Assembly: GCA_017506865.1 (NCBI GenBank)
Contig: JAFCMP010000173.1
Coordinates: 1-64,000, forward strand
Direction of reading: 5' to 3'
From: Tribonema minus
Taxonomy: Eukaryota; Sar; Xanthophyceae; Tribonematales; Tribonemataceae
DNA: 64,000 nt
The notes below the pieces were generated by a model. The model was not told the DNA's origin. It saw only the letters and a list, made by a program, of their open reading frames with translations, and did not search any database. This document shows positions 11,301-23,661 of the stretch, piece after piece (position 1 is the stretch's first letter; every line of letters starts with the position of its first letter). A program made the translations under genes and the position numbers.

Positions 11301-14300
11301 CGTCTTCACCACCACCGCCCTGGCTTGCAGCATAAGCTTTGCCATTGTCAGCGGAGCTGGCAGCTGCAGTGTCATGAGCAGTGGCGACAGCAGGTTTCTG
11401 CTCCTGGGCCTCTGGTGCTGCACCAGCAGTGCCATCCTGTGACAGTAGAAACAAATACACAATGCGGCCAATATTAGCATGGTGCGATATGAGAATGCAC
11501 CAGTACTCTAATTCAATTTGACTGTCCTGCAGCATCGCTTGACCGCTATCATATAATGTGCATGTCTCGTTTGCACTGTAAGTCAAGGGTGGCAGGTGAC
11601 ATGGAATGGCATGCAAGTTTACTCTTGAGTCATGAGGTTCATCTGTGTAGCTGCATCTACCCAGTACATGCCCATCTTGCTGAAGGTAATGGCTCCATTG
11701 CAGTTGCAGACACCATTATTGCGCCAGATGATATGATTGGTCAAAGCATCAGGTCATGCATCGACTGCAGCATCATTTGACAAACATCACTGGAAGTGGA
11801 AACCACCCTTGTTGCCTTTGCGCTCGCCATACCGGATGCATTTTGCACAAGGCTATCACAACGCTACTGGCATGTACCTGGGTGGCAGACTCACAACAGC
11901 GCATCCTTATCTGAGTACGCGTAGCAAGGTCATGACTGCGACAAGGGCACGATTGTTAGCATTGCTACCAGGCGTCAAGGCCACCACAACCATCTTCGAT
12001 GCACTCAATTCAGAGCAGCAGCACGACCTGTTCTGTACTCGTACTTCAACAGCAGATGACTGTACATACCCATACGGTACTTGTACAAGAAGGGGATAGT
12101 CGGCTTGTGACTCACCACATCCATACCGGCCGGCTGAGCCTCCTCTGTCTTTACCCCATTTGACACATCGTGCGCTCCACTGCCCTCCTGCACAGTAGCT
12201 GCGCCTCCCACCGCACCTACTGCAGCCGCCGCTGCACCGCCGCCGCCGCCGTTCATGGTAATACCCGCCCCTGTGCTTGGTTCTGCCTCAGACTTAGCTG
12301 CACCTCGCCCCACCCGCCCTGTGTCATGGCTGTCATCACCTTGCACCCTTGTGACGTCCACCATGAGCTGCTCATTCTCATTGTCTGACTGCTCGTGGCT
12401 GCCTGCGCCTTGTGTGGCTGCTGCTGTGGCTGCTGCTGCTGCGTCTTGTGCTGCAGGTGTGCCCCACTCATACGGCGACTCATAGTTAATTACATCCTGA
12501 TCGTCCTCTGTCGCACGCATGCATTCCCAGTCAACGGTCATGAGGATACCATCAGCCCTGCCCGCAGTAGTGAGGCTCTGCAGGTTCACCATTGCTGCTT
12601 CCAGAGCTAATAGGGGTTGGACCTGTACACACAACATAACACACAGACACATGGGAGCACAGATCCCGTTTAGGCTCACAACACTGTTTCTTACCGAGGC
12701 TGTCAGCAATCTTTGGAATTTGGGAATGAGAGGCAGATCAAAGCCTCTCTTACCATGAGAGCTGCATTGGATACTTCATGGACATACTTGAATTGACACA
12801 CATTGACACACGCCTCAGCAAACACTCATATGCTTGCCATTGCATAGCCGTGTCAACCAACATCAGTATGCCTACTTTATGCAAACTCGTGGTTTGGTAC
12901 CGATTAACTTCAACAAAATATAATGTGTTCAAGTATCAAGGTGACTTTGCTCACCAGGTCCTGTGGGTGGTGCGCATGCTTTACATTAAACCTCCAGCCT
13001 GCTCGATTGTCATTGTCACCTCCATGTACACCAGCCCCCAGTTTGACAGCCTGCAAGGGTGAAAGCGGCATCGTGTGTGTAAATTTTATGTGGTGCGCTT
13101 CTGCAAAAACGACAGCAAACTATTCAAGACTGAAATACTTCAAAGTAGTGGTAGGTGCCACTGTACCATTCACAAAGGCCATAGCCCTGCTGATGTTGTA
13201 CTACTGGTAGCACAAGTAGAGCAAAGGCGCACTGACATCATTACTGGCGGTTCTTGCACACGTTCGGTCTCACTGACTTAAGCCTGACATATATATCTGT
13301 CTACACGTATGACACAGGACATTATAATGATGGCAGCACAAGTTAGAAGCAAGTAGTATGCAACTCAAAGACCTGGGCAGCTAATGCAATTTGCACCTTC
13401 AAGTGCTACACAGAGCACAATCACAGTACAAAAACTGAGGCATTATTTACATATAGTGGTGCTTTGCATGCACATGTGGCAGACGTAACACATATAGTAA
13501 AGCACTGCTCTGCAGTGACACTGTGACAGATATCTCAAATGCAGCTGCCATGCGAACTGTCGCTTTCATGTTGCCATCAGCTTGTGCACCTCACTCACTC
13601 ACAGCTTGCAAATGCCACACAACCAACCGCCCCAAGTTTTGATTTACAGTCCCTTTGTTGGACATGTCCAGGATGTCCTGTCATCATGGTGCCAACGCAG
13701 CACAAAACCCGTTTCATGATATGCCCAGTTGCTGCACATCACCAGTTACCTCTGTAAATATTCACATGTCAACAGCAGAGGAGTATGCAGCAGGGACTGT
13801 GTACCTGGTCCTCAATGCCTAGCAGCTCCATCTCAAGATGGCCCAGGATCTGTTTGCTGTCGCAAGAGCTCAGTGCATTCTGTGCCCAAGGCGGTTGCAG
13901 GGGCCTGTACTTATCACTCTTCGATGACTCGCCCAGTGAGTTGCGCTGGCTGGCAACAACCTGACACAATACGACATACGGCAGCGGAGAGTGAGGATAA
14001 TTCTTTTTCCAGGCAACACCACAGTGACGCAATAACCCGAAGGGTCGACGTGGTGAGGAGGGGAGGGACGGAGGGGAGGAGCGCGCGCGCCAGTGACGCC
14101 GATGGCCACCATGCCATTGGATCCGCATGATGCGATGCAACGGTTGACAGCTGGTAATGGCTTCAGCTGAATACGGATGCATTAGTACATATAACTTCAC
14201 CTACCCACATGCTTCACATTTCAATGCAACCATCAATCAAGTTGCTTGAGAGGGTAAATGTTATTGATATGGTGCATATAAGTCACACATATCGCTACCA

Positions 14301-17300
14301 CACATACATGAAAGCGAGCAGCACACAACTCCCGTGATGATATATCTGATATCAGAAAGGATTGTGCATGGTGCTGGCTGAAGGCAAGATCGAGCAATTG
14401 GACAACCTACATAAGTGTGGCAACATTGTGACCTGACCATTCTGTTTTAATCTGCTTTAAACATGGCGCGCGTTGCAGGTGATTTGAATTGATGACTGTA
14501 ACTGTACCTGTGCCACCAGCCTGTGCGCAGCGGCTCAGTTACATTGTCTGACCAGCTCCAGGCAAGATAAGATCACAACGAGCATTTCCTGGCAACTGAG
14601 TACCCAAAAGTGAAATGTGAAGGCATGTTGACCAGTGTCAAGGGATTCTGCAGGACCTTGACATACTCTGACTGAGCAAGCACTGACCTTGGCAACCCCA
14701 GCCGTAGCTATTGCTGTGGTGGTGGTGTCTTGTATGACCTTGATGCGTGAAGATCGGCGTGGCTCATCCAATGCTCCTGCCTCCGCTGCGGCCGCCATTG
14801 CTGCTGCCATGGCTGCCTTTCGCTGTCGTCAGCAAGTGTAAAACGATGTCGACGCTCTCATCACGATGCTCTGTTTACAGGGGGTGACACATTTTTGTTG
14901 CCCTTGCTGCAATCATGCAGCCTGCTGCATACTTTGATGTAGCAGTACAAGAAACACATCACACTCATCTATCAGCAGCCATTATACCATCATCATATGT
15001 TCGCCATAACACAAGTTTAATTGGATTTGCCATCACAGGCCCACGAGTTGATTGGCCGCAGTGCGTCATCATGTTATCATCAGCAGCTGTCGACGTCAAG
15101 ACATCATCATCTATCAGCCCTGCACACATTGCTCCATTGAGACTCGGCTTGCATTTCAACATCAGCACAGTCCTGCCTGATCCCTGTTTGTCCTGGGTGA
15201 TCCACTGCATGCGCATCACTATCAAAAGCTCAAATGTCCGCAACTCCAATGCGGAGGTGCACACAAGGAGGCAGGCCGGCCATGCATGTAGTTCGAAGTA
15301 TGCAACCACATGGCGCTCAAGCCAACAGCAAGAGTAATGGTGACGCCTGCATAAGTCCGCAGCAGCAAGCCACAAGTACCTCTGCGCGATCCTGATTCAT
15401 GGGTTTTCCCAGGCCTGCCATGAGCTTCTCCAGCTGACCCTCCAGGGACCTCTTCAACGCACTCTGAGACGGAGAACATCAAGTCGAAAACCAGTGCTAT
15501 CACAATCAGATCAAACACGCGAGAATAGAGCCAGATCTACAACATACTTCAAGGTAGTTCATTGCACCAAGTAACATATGGTAAAGGTACACCAAAGGAG
15601 GGCACTGACTCGAGAACACGCCTTCCAGCTCCATGCATCCTTTGATGTTAACAAGCTCATTTGCACCATGAGCCTTAAATCACCTGAAATCCTCACCGAG
15701 GTGCTGCTACCTGAAGCTGCATGCATTCATGAAGAGGCACACCAGGTGGCATTCTGCTGCGAATGATCACTTGCACACAATGCTGAAGCATACAAAGTTG
15801 TATGATGATGAGAGGTATGTTATCAGGGCATGCCAGAGTGCAGGGAATGAGACCCTGAACACAAAGCTGCAGATTATGTGTGATGACCAGTGCAGAAATT
15901 GGTATTCACCAGTGAGCATGCTTCACAAAGAGAGAAGCTGCGTTCATGCTTCTCTCAACCCTGGGGCTTGGGAATACGCACAGGCCGTGCAGAGAGGAGA
16001 CAAAGGTAGACCGCCGCAGGCAGCCCGCAGGCGCCAGCGTAGGCGCCGCGCCAGACCAGAACAACGAACAGTAGTATTTACTAGGAGATCCAGAGAAATT
16101 TAACCGTTATGTAACGACCATTCTCAACATGTGGTCGCAGGTACGTCATCACGTACCATGCCACTGATCAGTGCTGACACTGAATTATACTACTAGAATA
16201 TGAGTGAGGTCCATATTCCAACAGGGGATACTAACAGCAGGAATAACCATAAGAGTACCACGCGCTGTCATCAAATCATCCCAGATAGGCAGTGGCTCAC
16301 CTCTCTAATACCGCGTGCATCCAGGCTCTCAATGAGCTCTGTGAGCTCCGCCTGGTGTGTCAGCTGTGCCCATTGGGCTGGCTCCTCCTCCGGTGCTGGT
16401 AGTAGTGGTGCGGCAGCCTTGTCACCATCCTGCTGCTGCTCACCTCCACCGTCGTCGTGTGACTCATCACCTGAATCCGCCAATGCCTTGGTTGGTTTTG
16501 GTCGGCACTCAATGTGGATGTGTGCTGGGTCACTGGGGAAACTCCAGTACCTGCATTACCAAGCATACGAGGCTTGAGCCCCTTTACTAGTAGCTTGTGT
16601 GGAATCACGCAAATGTGGTGTCCATTGTCAATTGTAGGGCATTTTCATGGAGAACACCAGACCGGCATAGATGCATCCACTGTTTGAGCTCCCATTGCGC
16701 ATCATAAGTCAAGGTGCAAGTCCCCTCAATAGTGTTTGCAGGAAGTCAACCTTCAAGACCCTCATGATACCTTCATCTTGATTGCACACAGCCCGAAATC
16801 AGCATGTGTCTGTCTCCAACCACAAACTTGCAAAATGCCAATTAAATGATGCATTGTTCAACCTGTTTATTGCTTCTTGATGCTGCCAAACATACATACC
16901 TGTTCCGGTCCCTGTCCATGCCCAAAGGTATCCTACGTGGCACGCGCCCCTTCTTGAGCGCCTTGGCCAGTGCGTCTTTGGCTTTGCGCACGGCCTCAGA
17001 TGCCACTGCCAAGTCGCGCTTGCTTGTCTCCAGTGCTCCTTTCTGCAAGTGACACACATGAGTGTCAATGACACATGAGCGCACAGCACTTCCATTCATA
17101 AGCCAAAGATGCATTGTTGTCATTGGTGTTGTTGTCATTGGTGTTGTTGTCATTGGTGTTGTTGTCATTGGTGTTGTTGTCATTGGTGTTGTTGTCATTG
17201 GTGTTGTTGTCATTGGTGTTGTTGTCATTGGTGTTGTTGTCATTGGTGTTGTTGTCATTGGTATTGTTGTCATTGGTGTTGTTGTCATTGGTGTTGTTGT

Positions 17301-20300
17301 CATTGGTGTTGTTGTCATTGGTGTTGTTGTCATTGGTGTGTGGTGGTGTGCATCACATCCAGCAACAACACATTCTGTGATTGATGGACGTAATGTGCAA
17401 ATTTTTGGATGTGTTTCATCTTGATGCAGTCACACACGACCATCGTATTGAGAGCTGTCTGCAGATTATTGTGAATGCACATGCCATGATTATTCAGGCT
17501 CAAATTCTAACTGCGCACACTGAGCTTGCACACGGCCAGGGCAGGCAGGCATCCCATTCCAGTCTCATATTTCCGATGTATGCTCATGTTACATGAGGGC
17601 ATGTATGTATCATGACTGATATCAATGCAACAATACACACCTGCGCAGCTGCTGCCCGTTCTGCTCCTTCCGCCTTCTTCAAACTTGTAGTTAGCGCAGG
17701 TATTTGGTTCTCCACCAGGTCCACCGCATCACCTACCTGTCAAGTCAGCACACATGCAGCACTCATATGAGCACTATGACGTTCATACAGCGACAAGCTA
17801 CTTGTGGCACAATGTGTGCGGGATTGCAATTAAGTAGCATGACGCCATGTCTTCCAGTCAGTTACACGAGTACACTTACACAAGTACAGTTACACATTGG
17901 GTCCAGGCCATGTTACGCTGTGAAGGGATTTCACCAAGCAATATAGCTGCTCACAGTATCATCCCCTGCTTGCCTGCAACCCTTTATCAGTTGACTGACT
18001 CAAGCAGTAGCAGTTGTGTAGAATATCAGGCAATTACATGATGTTCCTCTCTGATGTACTACAGTGCACTTTTGTATAGTCTTCACATGGCGACTAAACA
18101 AGTGACTGCCTCAGGGCGGAAGAGACTTCTGTAGTACTGACCTTGTCCTTGACAATGGGGGCGTCTATAGCCTCATCCACCAGAGCCCTCAGCACCCTCA
18201 GGCCCTTCTGAGGCCCAAGCAGCCAGTATTCACCACTCTCCATCTCAGCTACAGCCTGCTGCAGTACATCACTGGTTGGTGGAGTGTGTGCTGGGCCAAC
18301 ACCTTCACCACCTTCTGTCTCCACTGACGTAGTGGGTGGAAACTTGGCCGCAAGGGCCATGTGGTACCTCTGCAGTGCGCCTAAGAAGCAGCGCAGCACC
18401 TGTATAAAGACAAGAGTCGCATCGCACCAACATTGAATGCGATCACTAATTGACATTGGCGAATGTGAATGTCTCATTCAGTCTCATTCAGCTGGTCGCG
18501 GTGGACTACATGCATGAGGGGGAACTGCCTGGTGGCATCTGAGTGAGGTTGTATATGTGGCACAGGCAGCATAAACCAGTATCGTATTGTATACACAACT
18601 GCAGCCACTTATGCAAGTACGGCAGGTAGGTAACTTTTGTCCAGAGCATGACACATTCCTCCTATTTGAATGCAATCCACAGATATGTTTGAAAATACAC
18701 AATCAGAGATAAGCTACAATCTCGAGTGCTAAACATACTTTAATCACGCTACCACCCACCTTGATGTTCAAAGAAGTTGATCGCAGTTTACATGTACTTC
18801 AAACTAGGCAATTTGCACACTCCTAGTTGTGTTCGGGCAAGCCTGAGGTAAGGCACTTGCTGCAGCACAACACCTACAGTACATTGGCTGGACATCTTTC
18901 GTCCTGCAGCTGACGCCAATGGGATGAGATTGATAGTGAACAATGCTATACTTTGAAGAGTGTAAACCGGAGTTCACATGCATGCGTGCATGCGTGCACA
19001 CAATGGGCATAGCAAGCAAGGGCTTCAAATCAACAACTGACAACGACATTGAAATGTCCATTTGTGTGGCATGCGAAAAGAAAGGTGACAACACATTATA
19101 TGAATTGGACAAACTTCAAGTCACTTCTTATCAAACTAAGCTGTGGGTGCAAGATACTCAGCACACCATTCATCGAGCTTGAAGATACGAAATCATGTCA
19201 TGATTCATATTCAAAGTGCGAACATGCAGTATGTAATGTCTGAATAGTGATTACTATTCCTGCAGAACATGAGCTACCCAGCAGCACTACCTCAACACTG
19301 CCTGATGTTGATGTAGCTCATGAGTCACATGGCATGTCCATGGCGGGCTGCATTGCGTTTAAACGGATGGCGCCGTTGTACGAGTGGCAAATGTCAGAAA
19401 TGGCGGAGCGCTTTGACATTCTACAACGTACAAAGACAAAATGTTAGACCCAGCTCGCAGTCACACCACAGTACCCTACATGCTACTGGACATCGGCAAT
19501 GATCACTGCAACGCTACATCGAACACCACATTGTACATACACCTCACCTCAGGCCAGGTGGCAGCGTTCAACACATCCCCCAGCATCTCTCTCAGCTCCT
19601 CCAGTGTGTCCAGGGCATCCTCCTCATCCGCCACTTCGCCTGTTTGAGGCACGCGCCCTAGCGCTGCCCTGAGCAGTTGCAGGTGCAGTAGCGACAACAG
19701 CGTACGCGACGCCAGTACAGGCTTTGACTCCGTCGCTGAGCCGCTGCCACCTTGACCACTGCCACTGCCAGCGTCCTCCTCGTTTTCGCTACTGTCATGG
19801 TCATCGCCGCTGTCATTGACATCACTGGCATCTCCGTGCTCCTGCTCATCAGCAGCAGCTTCGCCCCCATCAGCCGCATCAGAGTCTTCTTCCGCCTGCT
19901 CTGGTGGTGGTGATGCAGCTGGCGTGACGCGACCATTGCCATTGACATTGCCATTGACATTGGCTGTTGCCCCCCCTGATGGTGCAGGTGACGTTGACCT
20001 GCGCCTGCTCTTGCTGGGTGCGCGGGAGAATGCCAGGACGGCGGCTTGTTGCAGGTCTTTCAGGGACACTGCTTGAACTCCGAGCACGCTTCCAAAGGCG
20101 CGAGTGAAGTCCCATACTGCCAGTAGGTCGCCTATGCTTTCTGCAGGCAGCTGCAAACAACAAGAAAGGGCACACATCATATACCACTAGACTATAGCAG
20201 CCCCAAAATGGAGCGTGGTATTTCATGAGGGTTGCAATGATTGTTGTTAATTAAACAACTGAGCGATCGCTGACTCGCATGTATACTGACTGCAGCCAAA

Positions 20301-23300
20301 AATAGGTATTTGCATGCATTGTGGCATTGATGCATGCCCACCAAACAATACGCCACTCATCATTATTCAAAGGTGACTAATAAGTGCTGATCATGCACTG
20401 TCCACAGCGCATAGCCGTTTTGGACTAACGCACTTTCCACTTGACAAGATGTTGCTGGCGTCACTGACCGTGCCAATCAAGAGCCTTTGCTCAGAGTTTT
20501 CTGGATGTTCCTCATGGCGTCATTGTCATTTGGTGACATAGCTTCAGTGATGCTCGAGTCAGGGCATGTTGTTACAAGATCTTGCGATGTTGTCAATTGA
20601 TGATTTTTGTCCAGCGTCCCTGGTTGACTTGAAGAAGCTCATCCCAAAGTACATCAATAAGATGCAGGTTTGGTCCAGAGCCCTGGCTGAGTTGCATAAG
20701 TTCCTCCAAAAACTATTTGTGAACAAATGCACTGTACTTTTAGCATATACATAAGCCAACAAATGCACCACCTGCATTGCACACTGCACAATGACAATAA
20801 GCAGGGCGTTGCACCAGTCCATGTACTTCTATGTATGTACAAAGCATAGTCAGTTTGCATATCAAATGTCACAACACTTTGATGCAAGCTGTTGATGCAA
20901 GCTGACTTACCGGTAAGGTGTTGGTCAACTCCGGTCGTGGTGGTAAGCCACTTCCAGCCCGTGCTCCTGCTCTGCCTTTGCCCTTAGCGCCTTTCTTTGG
21001 TGTGCTCCCCCCACCACTTGACTTCTTTGCATCGATTTCCGGGAGCAGTGAATCCTCACAGGGGAAAACAGGCTGCTCTCCCTCCGCCACCTGCAGAAGG
21101 TAAGGGATTAAATAGGCCATCATGACATCAATCAAATACGAAATATCAGTCAGTCCCTGCTGCTTGACTCATGCTTCATATGTCAAGTGTGTATGCAGAA
21201 GCATGTCCAGTGTCGTCCACACGTAGTATGACCACATGAGGCATGCTTTGTGGCAATGATCATGGCCATCACACTTCATGTTTGACATATCAATATATGA
21301 TGACAGGCACGTCACCGGCGCTGCTACAACAGCTAAGAGGCCATTGTGTGACAAACAATTGCAGTGCAAAGCAGTTTCAAACTAAGCTACACATCAGGAG
21401 AGCATGCATATTGATGTGCATACTTCTCATCTGCAGTGATGGAATCGCAGTACCATACCTTCAGGGTGCACACTCACACTGCCATGTTCAAAGACACATA
21501 CCACCATACAGTTACCGAATCTGAGCATGCGTGTGTGCTGCATGATTAGTCTACGCATGTCAATTGACCCACTCAACAACATGTGCACACATCACGACTC
21601 GGTGAACTACAGCTTTGATGCTGTTGGGCGGTTCAGCCAATGCTGGCACTCCACATTGTGAGGCAGCCTTTCACCTCTCCATTCGCCTTTGCTGCAGCCA
21701 ATGATGCACGCTTTTCCCGCTTGGCTTTGTTCTCCCTCTCCCTAGCCATGCGCTTCACCTCTGCTGGAGACAATCTGCAGGTAAAGAGGTTGACAAGGAC
21801 TCGATTATGACTTGCAGCAGCATACTGTAATAGCTGGCAGCGCATAGCACAACAATATGAAATGACTTCTGTTGCAATCAGCAAGCAAAAACGCGAATGC
21901 ACAACAATCTTCATGACAATACTCAAAAGCGGCCATGTCCACTGTGCACTTTGGCACAAAAAAGCCCTAGCTGCAGGACTTACTTGTAGGACCCCTTCGA
22001 CTTTTCAAGAATGTCGCCCTTTGCTGTGAGAGTCTTGATGGCGCCTGCAACCTGGTTTCTGTGAAAAGCAGAGGAGATGCACCAGAGAGCACACGTGAGT
22101 GCAGCTCGCCAACAACAAGACAAGAATACATACCTGCCACACAAGCATGACAGCTGCTACAGGTCCATCTTTCATGACGCCAACCTTTAATACGCACTCA
22201 AGGGATTACACTCACAAGCTTTTGAGAGCTCATAGCACGATGACACTTGAATGGACAAGTCAACACAGTGGCATGGCCCCTAAAGTGCACTCACCGCATC
22301 TTAGCCATGTTGAAGGCCTTGCTCCATTCACTAGCACTGAGCCATTTGATGATGCTGGGTCCACTGCTGCCCTTCACTTCCTTGAGTGCCTGTATAGCAG
22401 CCTTCACCATTTCAGTGTACGGAGGGTGCTTGCCAGCAGCGCGTCCTTCAGGTCCTCCTCCTTGCTCTGTGGTAAATGCGGCACAGAACCGTACATGGTT
22501 TGATGTCAACTCATGGTCATGCTGTGCCAGACAGAAACATGCAAGGAAGCGTGACTGATTTGCTGAGGCATAGTGCAACACCAGCAGCATTGTTTGCCTT
22601 TGCTCCGCACGCATGACACAGTTAAAGCATCATCAAGAAAGCATGTGGAACAGACCTCCAGCATCCGCGGCTCCTGCAGCAGTTGAAGTTGAAGAGGCCT
22701 TGGAGGCCGCCTTCTCCAGGTCTGCCTGCTCCTTCCGCACCTCTGGCGTAGGCTTGAGTACCTGCGCCAAGCAGGAAATGAGCAGGCAATCATCAGTTGC
22801 GTGAGCGCAGCACTGTGCAATGCAGCCACTGCACCTCATGTATCCAGAGCAGCAGTAGGCAGCTGCCCGCTGAGCCCGGAACCTGCTCAAACATACCTGA
22901 TCAGCAGGGACAACGACAGTCCCCAGCGTCTTGGAAGCGCCAGTATACTGAATCCGATAGACTGTGGTGCGCACTCGCTGAACGCTGTGGTAGTCGACCT
23001 GGACAATGACGGCATCCCTGAGGCTCCGGGTGTGATCCGGCCCATCCTGAGACGAATAAACGTAGGCAAATCACATTGCGTGCTGATGAGTGGACGCAAA
23101 CGCAGCACTCCTGTTGCAAGTGCCAATATATGATATCTGCAATTACGCTCTCACCTTGGTCACAACTATGACCTTGTCTCCCTTATTGAAAGCCGGCTTC
23201 GCAACAGCTGCCCGGGAGGGCTGCTGCCTGGTGGTGCCCCCACTGCCTCCCTCTCCACCAGAGGATCCGCCACCTTGACCTCGCCCCGAATCAGCACTGG

Positions 23301-23313
23301 CACGCCTTTTCAT
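5385..23313 (-). CDS. Large chromatin protein with H15, DDT, WHIM/WSD and PWWP domains
   Basis: Twenty-eight exons join in unbroken phase from ATG at 23313 to TAG at 5385, giving 1,696 residues. Exons, 5' to 3': 23313-23155, 23046-22897, 22761-22656, 22466-22295, 22058-21984, 21774-21675, 21090-20911, 20150-19548, 18399-18142, 17736-17641, 17042-16900, 16550-16301, 15463-15380, 14822-14688, 13960-13805, 13050-12955, 12786-12754, 12622-12116, 11436-11286, 10796-10598, 10239-10140, 9721-9632, 8257-8205, 8166-8112, 8004-7961, 7602-7507, 7013-6893, 6263-5385. Domains: a Tudor/chromo-like barrel at about residues 43-105 (KGDKVIVV); an H15 winged helix at about 151-222 (HPPYTEMVKAAIQAL to KGSYKLS); DDT from 315 (LPAESIGDLLAVWDF); WHIM1 near 500-530 (TWPE-VLR); WSD/WHIM3 near 671-690 (PLGMDRDRNRYWSF) with a helical tail; PWWP from 1282 (VVWSRLSGFPWWPALVV); then a Ser/Pro/Lys-rich, polyQ C-terminus. 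DDT plus WHIM is the hallmark of ISWI remodeler partners (ACF1/BAZ, plant RLT), so a nuclear role in nucleosome spacing or chromatin reading is inferred. Least certain are the AAG acceptor of the 33-bp exon, the 8112 donor, and exons 8004-7961 and 12786-12754. Confidence 0.85.
7809..7888 (+). repeat. 42-bp tandem duplication in an intron
   Basis: Two head-to-tail copies start at 7809 and 7851 and share CATTCACAGCGCGAATGTGT and CTGTCGGTGC, with a small difference in the middle. They lie in the DDT-PWWP intron between exons 7602-7507 and 8004-7961. The repeat has no coding potential. Confidence 0.8.
8711..8726 (+). repeat. Poly-G tract in an intron
   Basis: Sixteen consecutive G bases lie in the intron between the first PWWP exon and the TIR element. 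The tract is a simple homopolymer, a likely length-variable site and a possible sequencing weak point. Confidence 0.9.
8946..9469. mobile_element. 524-bp TIR DNA transposon derivative (MITE-like) with 7-bp target duplication
   Basis: The two ends are inverted repeats of about 46 bp. The left end starts CAAGGGGGTCTAG and the right end finishes CTAGACCCCCTTG. The first 28 positions match without mismatch and the next ~18 differ at a few sites. Direct repeats CTTGAAC flank the element at 8939-8945 and 9470-9476, as expected for a target-site duplication. The interior holds no convincing transposase frame, so it is non-autonomous. It sits inside the DDT-PWWP intron between exons 9721-9632 and 8257-8205. 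The 7-bp duplication does not point clearly to one superfamily; hAT usually makes 8 bp. Confidence 0.88.
17110..17341 (+). repeat. 18-bp minisatellite, about 12-13 units
   Basis: The unit GTTGTTGTCATTGGTGTT is repeated head to tail with almost no variation; one unit carries A for G near 17257. It lies in the DDT-PWWP intron between exons 17736-17641 and 17042-16900. Since 18 is divisible by 3 it is open in several frames, which creates spurious repetitive ORFs. It is not a CRISPR array: there are no spacers and the DNA is nuclear. Confidence 0.95.
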
Positions 23314-23661
23314 ATGTCCTTGAGAAGCAACGAAAAACTGCACTGTACAACAACGTCCTCCCCGCCTCGCCCTGTCGCAGATCCCTCTCAGAAGCAGGCA
23401 ACAAGCGAAGTGCTGTCACTTCGCTGCATGAGTGCTACTGGCGGCTGGTGTAATGACGCTATACTGGCGGCTGGTGTGCGCGCTCAGGCACGCCGCCAGC
23501 CCCCTCTCGATGTACAAACGCAGCCTCCCAAATGAGTGTGCAGATCGTATCATGAGACTCGAACACTCTGACTTGCACTCGAAAGGGGATTTCGGGGGCT
23601 GCCATACGACGCAGACCAAATCCATTACATTCGGAGAAAAGAGCATCCACAACAGCTCACG
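23314..23661. promoter_or_regulatory. Divergent promoter region, DDT-PWWP gene and thioredoxin gene
   Basis: There are 348 bp between the ATG of the minus-strand DDT-PWWP gene and the ATG of the plus-strand thioredoxin gene. The region must hold both 5' UTRs and both core promoters. No TATA box was identified confidently. A short direct repeat (CTGGCGGCTGGTGT-like) occurs twice near 23438 and 23464. The promoter role is inferred from position only. Confidence 0.5.

Noticed and set aside
11640-11770. Possible minus-strand exon with CNCNGAITFSKMGMYW
   Set aside because: A usable acceptor puts it out of frame with an in-frame stop upstream, and exons on both sides already join in phase.
17110-17341. 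CRISPR-like array
   Set aside because: The units are contiguous without spacers and the DNA is eukaryotic nuclear.
17062-17424. Open frames of repeated Val-Ile-Gly, Cys-His-Trp or Leu-Ser units
   Set aside because: They are readings of the 18-bp minisatellite in an intron. They have no start context, no flanking coding sequence, and similar frames exist on both strands.
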